A stretch of DNA of 64,000 nucleotides. Source: Actinomadura sp. K4S16 (lineage in GTDB: Bacteria > Actinomycetota > Actinomycetes > Streptosporangiales > Streptosporangiaceae). The stretch lies in contig NZ_BDDE01000010.1 in the NCBI RefSeq assembly GCF_008327685.1, positions 1-64,000 on the forward strand, written 5' to 3'. The notes below the pieces were generated by a model that was given only the letters and a program-made list of their open reading frames with translations, had not been told where the DNA came from and searched no databases. Positions 1 to 11,400 of this stretch are shown in pieces; the stretch's first letter is position 1, and each line of letters opens with the position of its first letter. The position numbers were made by a program, and so were the translations under genes.

Positions 1-719
1 AGGCTCAGTGCTCCACAGAATCGTCGCGCGGTCCAAGTCGGGGCCCTGAATCCAACTGCGATCGACTCTGCATCCCGGAGCGGCATTGAAATCGCCGAGG
101 TTGCTGCATCTTCAGGTGACGGCCCAGCGTGACCTAGCCCCCGCACACCAGCCGCAGCGCGATCAGCAGCCGCATGGCGCATTCGTCCAGTCGGGCGGGG
201 GTAACGGTCGCGGGCCTGGCGCCCGTGCGGGCCGGGTGGATGCTGTGGCGGAACAGGGCACCCTGACGAACCGCGATACCTCCCGGTACTGGGTACCGAA
301 CACGACAGCTGGCCGAGACGGAGGGGGTGCGCAGGTCGCGACCGTGCCGCTCGGCGTCCCCGACTGCTTCGCAAAAGTTCACCGTATCGGCGGGCGAAGC
401 TGGCAATTCGTTCCTCGGCGCGCACCGTGGCGGGTGGGGACCGCGGCCCGGCGCGGCCGTTGCACATCGGGCTGCAGGACAGGGCGCTGTTGATCGTCCA
501 TTCGCCGACGAATCGCGAGCCCGCCAGCCACCAGCACTCCCAACGGTCCGGGACAGAACACCATAGGTGGCCTCCTCGTGCGGGCCGGGCAACAGCGCGC
601 TGGCGGGGCAGCAGGAGACTTCGGCAACTCCAACCCGGCGTGTAGCACCCATAAGATCAGGGCCGGTCGATGCCCACCGCGCTGCGTCCTTCCAGCCGAC
701 GGGCCAGGCGGCCTCCCGG
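1..719. other. No supported gene (window edge, degraded DNA)
   Basis: No reading frame in this stretch shows a recognisable domain, a convincing ribosome site, or a length that stands out from chance in such GC-rich DNA. It lies just past the 3' end of a decayed IS21 transposase and is probably debris of the same insertion or of the gene it hit. A functional gene starting left of the window cannot be excluded. Confidence 0.5.
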
Positions 720-1545
720 TCTCATCGGGGATGGTGGCGTGCAGGCTGACGGTGGCCGCCGACGCCCGAACCTCCACCAGCTGCCGGGGGAACATCTTGG
801 GGGCGGGACGGAATAGAGATTGGCCTCTCAAGGCAACCTGGAAGACCTTGTGAACGTGCCGCAGATGCCGGTCGCTCACCAGTGGACCGGAGCCAGCCGC
901 AGCGCGGCGTGGTCGCGGGGGCTCGGACCTCGATCACCGCACCGTGGGTGCGGTGGACGGTGCGGCGCCGCCGCGGCACCCACGTCAGGAACCTTGTCCA
1001 GTTCGTCCAGGCAGGAGAACGACCCGCCGGCCACTACATGGTCGCGGACGATGGTGACCTGCCGCTCGACACAGCCCTTGCCGGTCGGACGGTAGGCGGC
1101 CAGGACGTCGATGGTGAAGTCGTAGTGACCGGCGAACGCGACCGCCTCGGGATTCAGCGGCACCACCCTGCCGCTGCGACGTGCCGGCGCACCACGGTCT
1201 TGGTCCGGGCATAAAGGATCGCGCCGGACACCCGCCAAATTGTTCGAACGCCCGCCGATGACACGCCCAGAAGGTGCCCAGGCCCTGGCTGGTGGTGAAG
1301 CAGCAGAACGAGTCCCGCGACTACAACAGCACCATGTGGAACGAGTAGACCTTCGGCACGCCCATATGCGCCAAGACGCCGCCCACTCCCCCGGTCGACT
1401 TGGGCCTGGGCGGCCGACACCGCCTCGAACCGGCGGTGCAGGCCCCACCAGCTCCCGGGGAGCTAACCCTAGCTCCCCGGCGATCCGCGGCTGGGCCTCC
1501 TACAGGTACAGCTTCACCCGCTGATAGCTGTCGGTGAAGCCGCAC
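720..1545 (-). pseudogene. IS21-family transposase (IstA-like), frameshifted remnant
   Basis: Three minus-strand frames together rebuild the middle and C-terminal part of an IS21 IstA transposase (DDE integrase fold). The first carries 'KVYSFHMVLL', the next 'FTIDVLAAYRPTGKGCVERQ' (ending near 980), and the third 'VHRTHGAVI' and 'SDRHLRHVHK'. These blocks are in the order expected for the family but need at least three frame changes, and the N-terminal helix-turn-helix region is missing. No IstB ATPase gene follows. It is therefore a dead copy. It marks the left part of the window as a place where mobile DNA has accumulated, next to the RHS toxin locus. Family assignment is fairly secure; exact limits are not. 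Confidence 0.75.
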
Positions 1546-1619
1546 TCCTCAACCAGGGGCTCGTAGCAGGCCAACAAATACACCCGATTCCTGTCAGCCG
1601 CATCACCGCAACCTCAAAG

Positions 1620-2396
1620 TCAGCCTGAACTCCTTACCGTATTAATAAGCGCATCTGCATCTGCCTCACGCCCAGCTCTCGTTGCAGCCTCGCGAATCTC
1701 AGCGTCTGTCATTGCCCGAGCGATCTGAATCGCGTCATGTACACCATCGCCATCACCGAAGTCGATTGGCTTCAGCAACCACCGCACGGCCTCAATCCTG
1801 TCGACCTCGCCACCAATCCCTTCGGCATACCATTCACCGAGAGTCAGCATGGCATTGGTCATGCCCCCCGCTGCCGCATCAAGATAGAATAGCTTCGCTT
1901 TTTCGTACTCTTCATGGTCTGCATACCAATCAGCCAGAAGAGCGGCAGCGGCGGGAACGCCGGCCGTTGAAGCATCCTTCAACAGTGTTATTGCTCTGAT
2001 CTCATCAGGAGCGACACCGATCCCTTTCAGCAAGATGCTCCCCAGATTGAAGGCCGCAATAGAGTCACCGGCATTGGCGGCGGCATCGAACAATTTAACC
2101 GCGCCTTCAATATCCCGTTTCATCCCCATTCCGTTTGCCATCATATGCCCAAGCCCTCGCTGACCGGCAGGGTTCGCCGCCTCTGCCGCTAGCCGAAAAT
2201 AGTAGGCTGCGGCATCTAGATCTCTAATATATTCAAGCGCCAATCCCCCTACCAACGCCTGTGCATCCGCACGTCCAGAATCTGCCATTTTCTGCAAGTC
2301 CGGAAATATTTCGGACATTCTTTTTCGCGCGACTTGATCCCCACTCTTGACGCGCACAAGAATCTCTTCACAAAGGGCGACTATATCTTTATTCAC
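1620..2396 (-). CDS. Sel1-like repeat protein, probable immunity protein for the RHS toxin
   Basis: The protein is about 258 residues and built almost entirely of Sel1-type helical repeats, for example 'AFNLGSILLKGIGV' and 'AMLTLGEWYAEGIGG'. It has no signal peptide or membrane segment, so it should be cytosolic. It begins 93 bases after the stop of the giant RHS gene on the same strand, where polymorphic toxin systems place the gene that neutralises the C-terminal toxin tip. Sel1/TPR solenoids bind proteins, which fits, but the immunity role is inference from position. I chose the GTG at 2396 because GGAG lies nine bases upstream; a GTG at 2429 would add 11 residues without a good ribosome site. 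Base composition is visibly less GC-rich than the rest of the window, like the toxin tip, suggesting the pair moved together. Confidence 0.75.
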   Translation of the reverse strand: MNKDIVALCEEILVRVKSGDQVARKRMSEIFPDLQKMADSGRADAQALVGGLALEYIRDLDAAAYYFRLAAEAANPAGQRGLGHMMANGMGMKRDIEGAVKLFDAAANAGDSIAAFNLGSILLKGIGVAPDEIRAITLLKDASTAGVPAAAALLADWYADHEEYEKAKLFYLDAAAGGMTNAMLTLGEWYAEGIGGEVDRIEAVRWLLKPIDFGDGDGVHDAIQIARAMTDAEIREAATRAGREADADALINTVRSSG

Positions 2397-2489
2397 AATA
2401 CTACGCTCCTGCAGTGATGCGACTATCACATAGATGCACTGGCCACCCCGACAGCATCGGGGTGGCCAGTGTATCAGATCTTCTGGTCG

Positions 2490-5400
2490 CTATGGCTTAA
2501 ACAAATAGGGTCCACTTGGATCAATCACAGTGTGTTGCTTTTTAGTGGCCCGAGCCAAGTCAGTGAAAAACTGGAAGCAATCGTCGCACATTCGCCGCGT
2601 AACCGTCACTTCAGCTCCTGGACGCAAGACAGCCGCCTGCTTCTCAGCATGTGACAAATAATAGGCACCATCGCCAGCACTATTGTCCATGAAGAATGGG
2701 ACACGAGCCTTGCCGATGGATTCTTGAACCTTCGCAATCTCCTCAAGACTAGGTCGCACGAAGCCAGTCGGCACGTCATCGGCATACCCACTCAGTGTGA
2801 ATACGCCGCCAGCATGCGCAGCTGTCTTTCCCTCGTCGAACTCTGGAAAGCATAGCTTCGGCTTCGCTGCGTTGTGGACGAGAACCGGTGTGTCACCAGC
2901 CTCCACATAGTATGTGTGGTCGGTCTCGACGCTGAGGTTGTATACCTTTTTGTGCTCGTTCCACGTTTTGGTCGCGGTGATCTGGACGTGGGTGCCAGCA
3001 CTGGTGCGGAGCCACATGCCTGGCTTGAGGTCGGCGGCCACGATCCACTTGTGATCGTTCCTGACCCAGAAGGGGTGGCCCTCGGTGGCCGTTACGGTGC
3101 CGGTCTCGACACCGCGCTTGCCGTTGCTGTCGACGGTGATCTTGACCAGGATTTTTTCGCCGTGGCCTCGGATTATGCCCGTGACGCGCTTGGGCTTGCT
3201 CTTGCCCGTTTCTGGGTCGGTGGCCTCAACCTTGTCGCCGGTCTTGACATCTTCGATCGGTTTGCGGCTGCCGTCGGCCATCAGGACACCGGTTCCGGCG
3301 ACGAAGCTGTTCCCGGTGCACGCCCGAACGCCCTTGAGAAGGAAGCCTCCGCCCTCGACCACGCCCTTTTCACCAGCGACCCTGGCCGCTCCGCCCCCGC
3401 CGCCGGCGAGGAGGCTGACCGCCTCCACGACATAACCGCCCGCCTTGAACGAGCCGGATTTCGCATCGAATCCTGCTGCTCCGGCAAGGGACTCCTTCAC
3501 GCCCGGAATCATCAGGATGGGGCCGAGAGGTGTCAATTCCATGACGCCCGTCAGCAAGCCCGCCATGAACTCGTTGGCCTGTCGCAGCGCCCCGGTCCAG
3601 GAGAACGCGCCATTCCCTCCAGCACTCCGGCGGCTAGATCCGGATCCAGCCGAGCCACTTGCCCCACCGGTACCGCTCCCTGGGACGAACGGCGCACCCA
3701 TTCCTTCAACCGGAATCAGGGCCGCCGGCCCCTGGTTCGCGACAGGATCGCCGCTTACGGCAATGGCTTGGCGACGCATGTTACGTTGTTTGGCGGTGTT
3801 GTCATTGACTACGTTCTTGGTCCCGGAAGTTCTACCGGGGGCCCGCCCCGGGAGGGCGCCGCTACGGTCACCAGGTACGGCATAGTCAGGACCACGAAGC
3901 TTCTGAGGAACCGGGATCGCATTGCGCTGGGCTTTGCGGCTTGCGCGGCGCTTTGCCTTGTCGGTGCGGGCTTTCTGGGCCCGACGACGTGCCGCTTCCA
4001 ACTCTGCTCGGCTGGGACCCGCATAGGAGGGGCTGTAGCCTCTTCCCCCTGGTCTGCCGCCACCGCCACCGCCGCTTCCACCGCCTCCGCTCCATCCGGA
4101 TATGTCGTTTGGAGGTCCGGCACAACGGTTCGCGCACCAGTTTTCATTCGGCTTTCCCCGGTCCGGCCTAAGGATCACCGTTTCAGGGCCGGGACGGAAG
4201 ATTCTGGCGATCTTCTTAACGGTCCTGGCGATGCGGCGCCCGAGGCCTCCGAGCGGGATGCCCCAATGCCCGGTCGGATCGATGGTGTTCAACGGGTCGC
4301 CGTTGGCGTAGGTGTAGCGATTCGCGTTGATAGCGCCGTCTGCCGGATCCAGTGTCGCAGTGTCGCGGGTGGTGAAAGAGCCGCTGGACGGGTCGTACCA
4401 GCGGGCGCCCATGTTGATCTGGCCGGTCTCGGGGTCGGTCCAGTCGCCCTGGTAGCCGATGCCCGGTCTTGTACCGGTGGTCGCGGTGGTGTTGCCGAAG
4501 GGGTCGTAGGCGACCGAGTCGGTGAGGGTGGTGAGCGGCTTGCTCGGGTCGAACGTGCCGAAGACGTCGTCGTGCTTGTCGGACAGGGTGATGCGGGTGC
4601 TCAGGCCCTGTGTCGTCGCTATGGGTTCGTCGGACGGGCCGCGGGCGTAGCGTTTGCCGCCGTCGGCGACGGGGTCGGTTCCCAGGCCCGCGTAGGTGAA
4701 GGGGGTGTCGTTGCGTGTGGCGGGGCGGTCGAGGCCGTCGTAGGTGTAGGTGGTGCCGCCGGAGGTGGTGAGGCGGTCGAAGGCGTCGAAGTCGTACGTG
4801 GTCGTCGGCCCGCCTGAGGTGGATTCAGTGGCGAGGGTCCCCCGAGGCGTATAGGTGTAGGTGGTCGAGCCGTTGGTGAGGCGGCGATTGCGTTGGTCGA
4901 AGGTCGCCTCGACGTCGCCGGCCTTGGTGCGGTTGCCGGAGTCGTCCCATTCGTAGTGGGTCGTGTCGCCGCCGTGGCTCCAGGAGGTGAGGCGGCCTGC
5001 TTGGTCGTAGCCGTAGGTCTGCTCGGCGGCTCCGGCGGTGCCGGCGGTGGTCTTGCTGGTGGTCTGGTCGTTGTCGTCGTAGGTGTAGGAGACCGAGGCG
5101 ACGATGGAGCCTTGGTCGTTTTTGAGGGTGTCGCCGGTGATTCTTCCGAGGTCGTCGTAGTCGGCGGCTCGGATTCGTCCCGCGCCGTAGTCGATCTGGT
5201 CGGGTTGTCCGGCGGCGTTGTAGCCGAGGGTCTGGACGGTGCCGGTGAGGCCGTCTTGGACGGTCTTCAGGCGTCCGTTCAGGTAGCCGAAGTTCGCGGT
5301 ACCGGCGGCGTCGGAACGTACCGTCGGCTGGCCGTCGCCGTTGTAGGTCCAGGACGCTGTTCCTGAGGGGCCTTCGGCGGAGGTGAGCAGGCCGCGGTCG

Positions 5401-8400
5401 TCGTAGCCGTAGGTGTCGGTGCCGGAGGCGGCGTTGACCTTGGTGAGTCTTCCGGCCGGGTCGTAGTCGAGGGTCCGCCCGCTGGTCGGCGCGGTGGTTC
5501 CGGAGCCGGACTCGGTGCGGAGGCGTCCGGCGGCGTCGAAGGCGCGTTCGCGGACGACCCCGCCGGGGGCGGTGGTCTTGACCGGGTTGCCGGCGGCGTC
5601 GTAGGCGCTGGTCCAGGTGCGCTGTACCGGTTCCGGGTGCGCGCTGGTGGACGGCTCGATGATGGACTCGGGAAGGCCGAGCGAGTTGACGGTGTAGACG
5701 GTGGCGTTGCCGCGGCCGTCGGTGAAGCGGGTGCGGTTTCCGGCTGCGTCGTAGCCGAAGGTCGTGGTGATCGACTTGGTGTCGGTGACCGGTTCGGTCT
5801 GCTTGACCAGTCGGTTGAGGGCGTCGTAGTCGAGCGTTCTGGTGTGGTTCAGCGGGTCGGTGAGGCCGGTGAGGTTGCCGGCGAGGTCGTACTCGTAGGA
5901 GGTGTGGCGGGCCTCTGTGCCGTCGGGCTTGAGGTCGCTGCTCCTGGCGAGGCGCCCGAAAGTGTCGTATCCGAGCCTTTCGGTGCGGCCGAGGCCGTCG
6001 CTCGTGCGGATCTGCCGTCCGAGGCCGTCGTAGCCGAACTGGGTGGATGTGCCCGCCGCGTCTGTCGCCTTGGTGAGCTGGTTCGCGCTGTCGTAGGTGG
6101 CGGTGCTCTTGGCGCCGGTCGGGGAGGTTGTGGTGAGGAGGTTTCCCGAGTCGTCGTAGGTGTAGTGGGTGGTGTAGGCGGCCGGTGTGGGGTTCCGTTC
6201 GAGTTCGGTGGCGGTGGAGGCGCGGCCAAGGTCGTCGTAGGTGGCTTCGGTGCGGGCGCCGCTGGGGTCGGTGGTGGAGAGGATTTCGCCGGTGCGGGTG
6301 TAGGTGTATTGCGTTTTCGACCGGTCGTCGTTGGTCTCGCCTGGCTCGTCGAGCGTGTGGACGCGTCCTAGGCGGTCGTAGGTGTAGCGGGTTTCGTTCT
6401 GGCGGGGGTCCACGACCTTTTCGACTTGGCCGAGGGGGTCGTAGTACGTCGTGGTGGTGGGTGTCAGCGGGACCGTTGACCCCGGCGGGGTGTAGGGCGG
6501 CGCGATCTCCTTGACCGGTTGCCCGAGGCGGTCGTACTCGGTGCGGGTGATGTTGCCGAGCGGGTCCTTGGACTCGGTGGGTTCGTCGAAGGCGTCGAAG
6601 CCCGTCGTGGTCTCGGGCCTGGTGGTGGACGGGGCGTTGCCGCCGGACTCGGCTGCGACGGGCGGGGACGTGACGGCGGTCTGTCGTCCGATCTCGTCGT
6701 AGCGGTATGTGGTGGTGAAGGCGGGCTTGTCTGCGCCGTCCGCGTTGCCGCGGGGGTCGGTCACCGAGGTGAGCAGGTCCCGCTGGTCGTAGGTGAAGGA
6801 CGTGATGTGCGCGGTGCTGCCGTCGCTGACGGTCTGGCTCTTGACGCGGCCTGGGGTGTCGTAGGCGTAGGTGGTCGTCTCGTTGCTGACCGGGGTCGAC
6901 CACGGCACGTTGGACGGGGCGCCGGTACTGGTCTCCTGGGTGATGTTGCCGCCGGCGTCGTACTGGTAGGCGATGCGCCGGGCGATTCCGCCGGGGTCGA
7001 GCGTGGAGCTCTCCACACGTCCGACGTTGTCGTAGACGTTCTGGACGGTGTTCTTTCCGTTGCCGGTGACGAGTTTGGTGGCGTTCCCGGCCCCGTCGTA
7101 CTCGTAGCTCGACAGGACGAAGTCGCGCTTGGTGCCGTCCGGGTTGCGGAAGTTCTTCAGGATGGTCGACTTGGGCAGGTCGTCGCCGTAGTAGGTGTAC
7201 TCGGTGCGGCGGCCCATGGCGTCGGTGGTGGCGGCCAGGCGTCCGGCGTAGTCGTAGGCGCGGGCCTCGACGACGAGGTGGTCGCCCAGGTCCGGGGCGC
7301 CTTCGGGGTCGCCGTCGAAGTCGCGGAGCCGGACTTCGGCGAGCATGTTGCGGGCGGTGTAGGCGTACTCGAAGCGGTTGCCGGCGGCGTCCACGAGGGC
7401 GGTGAGGTTGCCGAACCGGTCGTGGTCGTAGCCGGTTTCGTGGTCGTGGGCGTCGGTGACGCGTTCGATGAGGTTGTGGTCGTCGTAGTCGTAGGTGGTG
7501 ACGCGTGGTTCGTCGCTGCCCGCGGCGTTGGAGACCTGGGTCCTGGTCAGGTTGCCGTCGGTGTCGTAGGTGTAGTCGGTGCGCTGCTGTTGCGCCGCGC
7601 CGGTGACGGCGTTGGTGGTGGCGGGTTCGGTGACGCTGGTCAGGTTGGACCAGTCGTCGTAGCCGTAGTAGGTGGCGGCACCGGCCGGGACGCTGTCGGA
7701 GATCTCGGTGTCCGACTTCAGGCGTCCGATGGCGTCGTAGGTGTACTTGGTGACGAGTCCCGACGGGTCCGTCACTTGGGCCAGGTCTCCCGCGCTGGTG
7801 TAGGCGTAGCGGGTGACGGCTCCGCGCGGGTCGGTCTCGGTCAGGACGAGGGCGCTCGGCATGGTCCCGCCGCCGACCGCGGATTCGATTCCGGTGGTGA
7901 AGGTGTATTTGACCTGTCCGCCGCCCTGCGGATTGGTCTGTACCTGGAGATCGCCCGTGGTGGTGTAGGTGTAGCTGGTCTTGTACCGGTTGTCGGTGGC
8001 GCTGGTGGAGCGGCCGTCTCGGTACTCGATCGGCAGGTCGTTGCGGGGGTCGGACGGGTTGGTGACCGTGGGGAATGTGTAGCGGGCGGTGTAGCAGACG
8101 TCCTTGGTCCGGCAGGTGGTGCGGGTGAGAATGTTGCCGCGGGCGTCGTACGTGAGCTTGACCGAGTCGCCGTTCTCGTTGGTGATGGTCGTCGGGTGGC
8201 CCTGGTCGTCGTACTCGAACGTCCGGATGCCCATTCCGGCGAGCGTGGTGCCCATCCAGTCGGGGACGCCGCCGGTGTTGCCGGGCAGGTCGGTGCAGAA
8301 GGCGGGGTCGCCGGGGTCGGGCGTGGTGCACACGTAGGTGGGGGTCGGGGACGGGGTCGCCGTGGGCGTGGCGGGTTGCGGCTTGTCCTCGTCCCGGACG

Positions 8401-11400
8401 TCCAGGCCCATCGGGATGCCGACGCGGATCATCTGTCCGGTCAGCGCGTCGGTCTCGTACAGGTAGGGGCGGTCGGCGGGGTCGCGGACCTCGACCGCGC
8501 GGCGCAGGTCGGTGGCGCCGCCGTAGACGGTCGGGGTCTTGATCTTCCAGGTGCCGCCGTTGCCGTCGGTGTACTCCCCGACCCGGTCCTGGTCGGTGTC
8601 GTAGTCGATCTCGGCCGCGGTCTTGCCGCTGGGCAGCATGACCTTGGAGAGCTGGTCGGCGGCGGTGAGGCCGTTCGCGTAGTGCGCGGCGACCTGCGCC
8701 GGGCCCAGGGGGTGGTGGTAGATCGCGGCTTCGTCGATGGTGCCGTTGTAGAAGCGGCGCTGGGTGCTGCCCCATCCGGGCCAGGACGCGGGCGTGGACG
8801 CGAACGCGGCGCCGATCTGGTTCTGGGTGAGGGCCAGGTGGTTCGGTGTCTGGCCGGTGAGGGTGGCGACCTGCTGCCCGTCAACGTAGAGCGTCTGAGT
8901 GGAGCCCATCGCCGAAAGCACCGCGTGGTGCCACTTGCCGTCGTTGACGATCTTGGTGGAGGACATCGGCGAGATCGTCCCGCCGCTCCAGAACTGGCCG
9001 TGCAGCTTCCCGTCGGTGCCGGTGTAGAGGGCCGGGACGCCGACGGTGGAGGTCTCTGCCAGGGGTTTGTCCTGGTAGCCGATCAGCGGGCCGCCTGAGC
9101 CGGTCGACTTGTTCTTGAACCAGACCTCGACGGCCAGGTCCCTGCTCTTCTTGACCGTCCCTGCCGGCAGGTCCAGTTGGGAGGACGACCCGTTGAACGC
9201 GGCGGCGGTGTTGTCGGTGCCGGCGAGGGCTCCGGCGTCCTGGAGGGTGACGTTCTTGTAGGTTCCGCCGTCCTTGCCGAGGTTGACCGCCACCTGGCTG
9301 GAGGCGCCGACCCCCTCCTTCTCGCCGAGCCGCCAGTAGGAGTCGGGGCGATCGTCCAGCACGGTGGTGCGGTAGTGCGAGCCGGGCGTGTAGTCATAGG
9401 TCGTGCAGCGCGACGCGGGCCCGCAGACCTTGGTGAGCAGATCCCCGGTGTAGGTGTAGTTCCACGTCAACGCCTTGCCGTCGACGGGGGCGGTGCTGAC
9501 GGACGTGACATGGGCACCCGACCAGGTGAAGGTGAGCGTCCGGTTGCCGGTGGCGGTGGCGCGCGCCAGTTTGCCCGTGTTCGGATCGTAGGTGAGCGTG
9601 ACGGCGCGCTTGGCCGCGTCGGTGATGGAGGTGAGGCGGCCGTTGACGAATTCGAAGACGGTGCCGGCCTTGTCGGTCAACTTCCATTTGCCCGGCTCGA
9701 CCGTGAGGGTGGCCTGTCGTCCCAGCGGCGGAGCGTACGTCCCGTCCGGGTTCTTGCCGAAGCGGACCTGCTGGCCGTCCGGGTAGTCGATGACGACGTT
9801 GCCCGAGCCGTCCCCGTCCTCGGTCAGCCGCATGTCGAACCGGGTCGTCCAGCCTGCTCCGAACGGCGAGGCGCGGCGCGGGTCGAGGCTGTTGTAGGTG
9901 CGTTCGACGCTGAGCTCCGGACCGACCGTGGTGACGCTGGCGTCGGTCACCGAGGTGGAGTAGTTGCCGGAGGACGGTTCGAACTCGTGCTCCTGTCCCT
10001 GCGCCATCTGCGCGGTGATCTCAGGCTGCGGAACGACGGTCTGCAGCATCACCCGTGGTGATGGCACCTCGTTGCCGGCGTCCTTGACGAACACCCGCCA
10101 CAGGTACGTCTTGTTCCAGGAGAGCTTCCCGTCCGGGACCGTCCAGGCGTAGGTGGGGACGTAGCCGGAATCGAAGCAGTTGATCGGGTTGTCGTCGGCT
10201 GCCTTTTCGCAGATCTCGTACTTGTAGCTGAGCGACGATCCGGGCGGCGCGTCCAGGTCGACCGCCGTCGCCCACAGTTGCGGGTTCAGGGTCGGGGCCT
10301 GGTATCCGTTCAGCGGATACAGTTCCTGCAGCACGGGCGCGATGTCGATGATCCTGATGCGCAACCGGATCGGCGGGACCTGCTCGTCGGTGAAGACCGG
10401 ACCGCCCGTGTGGACCATCGTGAAGTCGATGGAGTAGGTGCCGGGTGGCAACGGCTTGATGACGGCGTCCAGGGTCGCCTTGCCGCCCCGCGCCACGTTG
10501 CCGGGCAGGCTCGCGGAACGCTGCTGCGTGACGAGCTTGCCCTTGTCGTCGTACACCCGGTAGCCGAGGTAATAGGTGCTGGGCGTCCACGTCTCGGAGC
10601 CGGTGTTGGTGACCGTGACCTTGACCTTGCCGCTCTGCGCCTGGGTGACCGGCGGGTTCGGCACCGGATCCGTGATCGCGTAGGACGCGTTGTAGGGGCT
10701 GTGCGTCACGATCAGGCGGGGCGGGTTCACGGTGTCATGGCCTGTGAACCTCTTGGCACCGAGGTCGTCGGACGATTCGTCGCGTACCGAAAGCCCGTAG
10801 TTCGGCTGCGTGCCGTTCACCCACCGCTGGATCAGGTCGCGGCCGCCCTTGCCCAGATTGAAGGTCACGGGTTTGAACGGGCATTTGGACTTGGTTGCGC
10901 CCAACTCGATGTGGCCGTAGGAGAACGACTCGCGCGCCAGCGCAGCGCCTACCGAGGGGCCCGGATACTTCAGTCCGGACTGGCCCGCCCAGGCCTCGGT
11001 GACCGGCCGGACGCTGACGGGACGGGACCGGCAGGTCGCCGAGTCGTAGTTGAGCATCCACAGCGTCGCACCGAAGATCTTGTGGTACTTCAGTTTGTCG
11101 CTCAGTCCGGGAAAGCCGAGATAGGCCGCCGAATGCGCACCGATCGTCAGTACCTGGCCGCCGCCGGTCTGGCCGTCGCTGTCGACGGTCAGGCTCGTGG
11201 TTCCGCCGCTGATCTCGACACTGGGGTCGAGGTCGACGGGGAAGACCCGTGCGGGATCGGACAGCCATTGCGGGTCGGCGGTCACTTTCAGAGCGGGAAC
11301 CCCGCCCGTTGTGACCAGGCTGTAGGACACCTTGCTTGACGTTGCCGGCTTTGCCGCCGAATCGGTCATGGAGCCGGCGGGAACCACGGCTTTCGTCCGT

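Noticed and set aside
4825..8775. Very long minus-strand frame (1316 codons) overlapping the RHS gene
   Set aside because: It is the alternate frame of the repetitive, GC-rich RHS coding sequence; Arg/Pro/His-rich with no domain, while the other minus-strand frame has clear YD repeats.
4500..9000. Dense short repeats that could suggest a CRISPR array or tandem repeat
   Set aside because: The periodicity comes from protein-level YD repeats of irregular length with no constant repeat and spacer units.
6519..9098. Long plus-strand frame (859 codons), Gly/Val-rich, opposite the RHS gene
   Set aside because: Antisense shadow produced by codon bias; low-complexity composition and no ribosome site.
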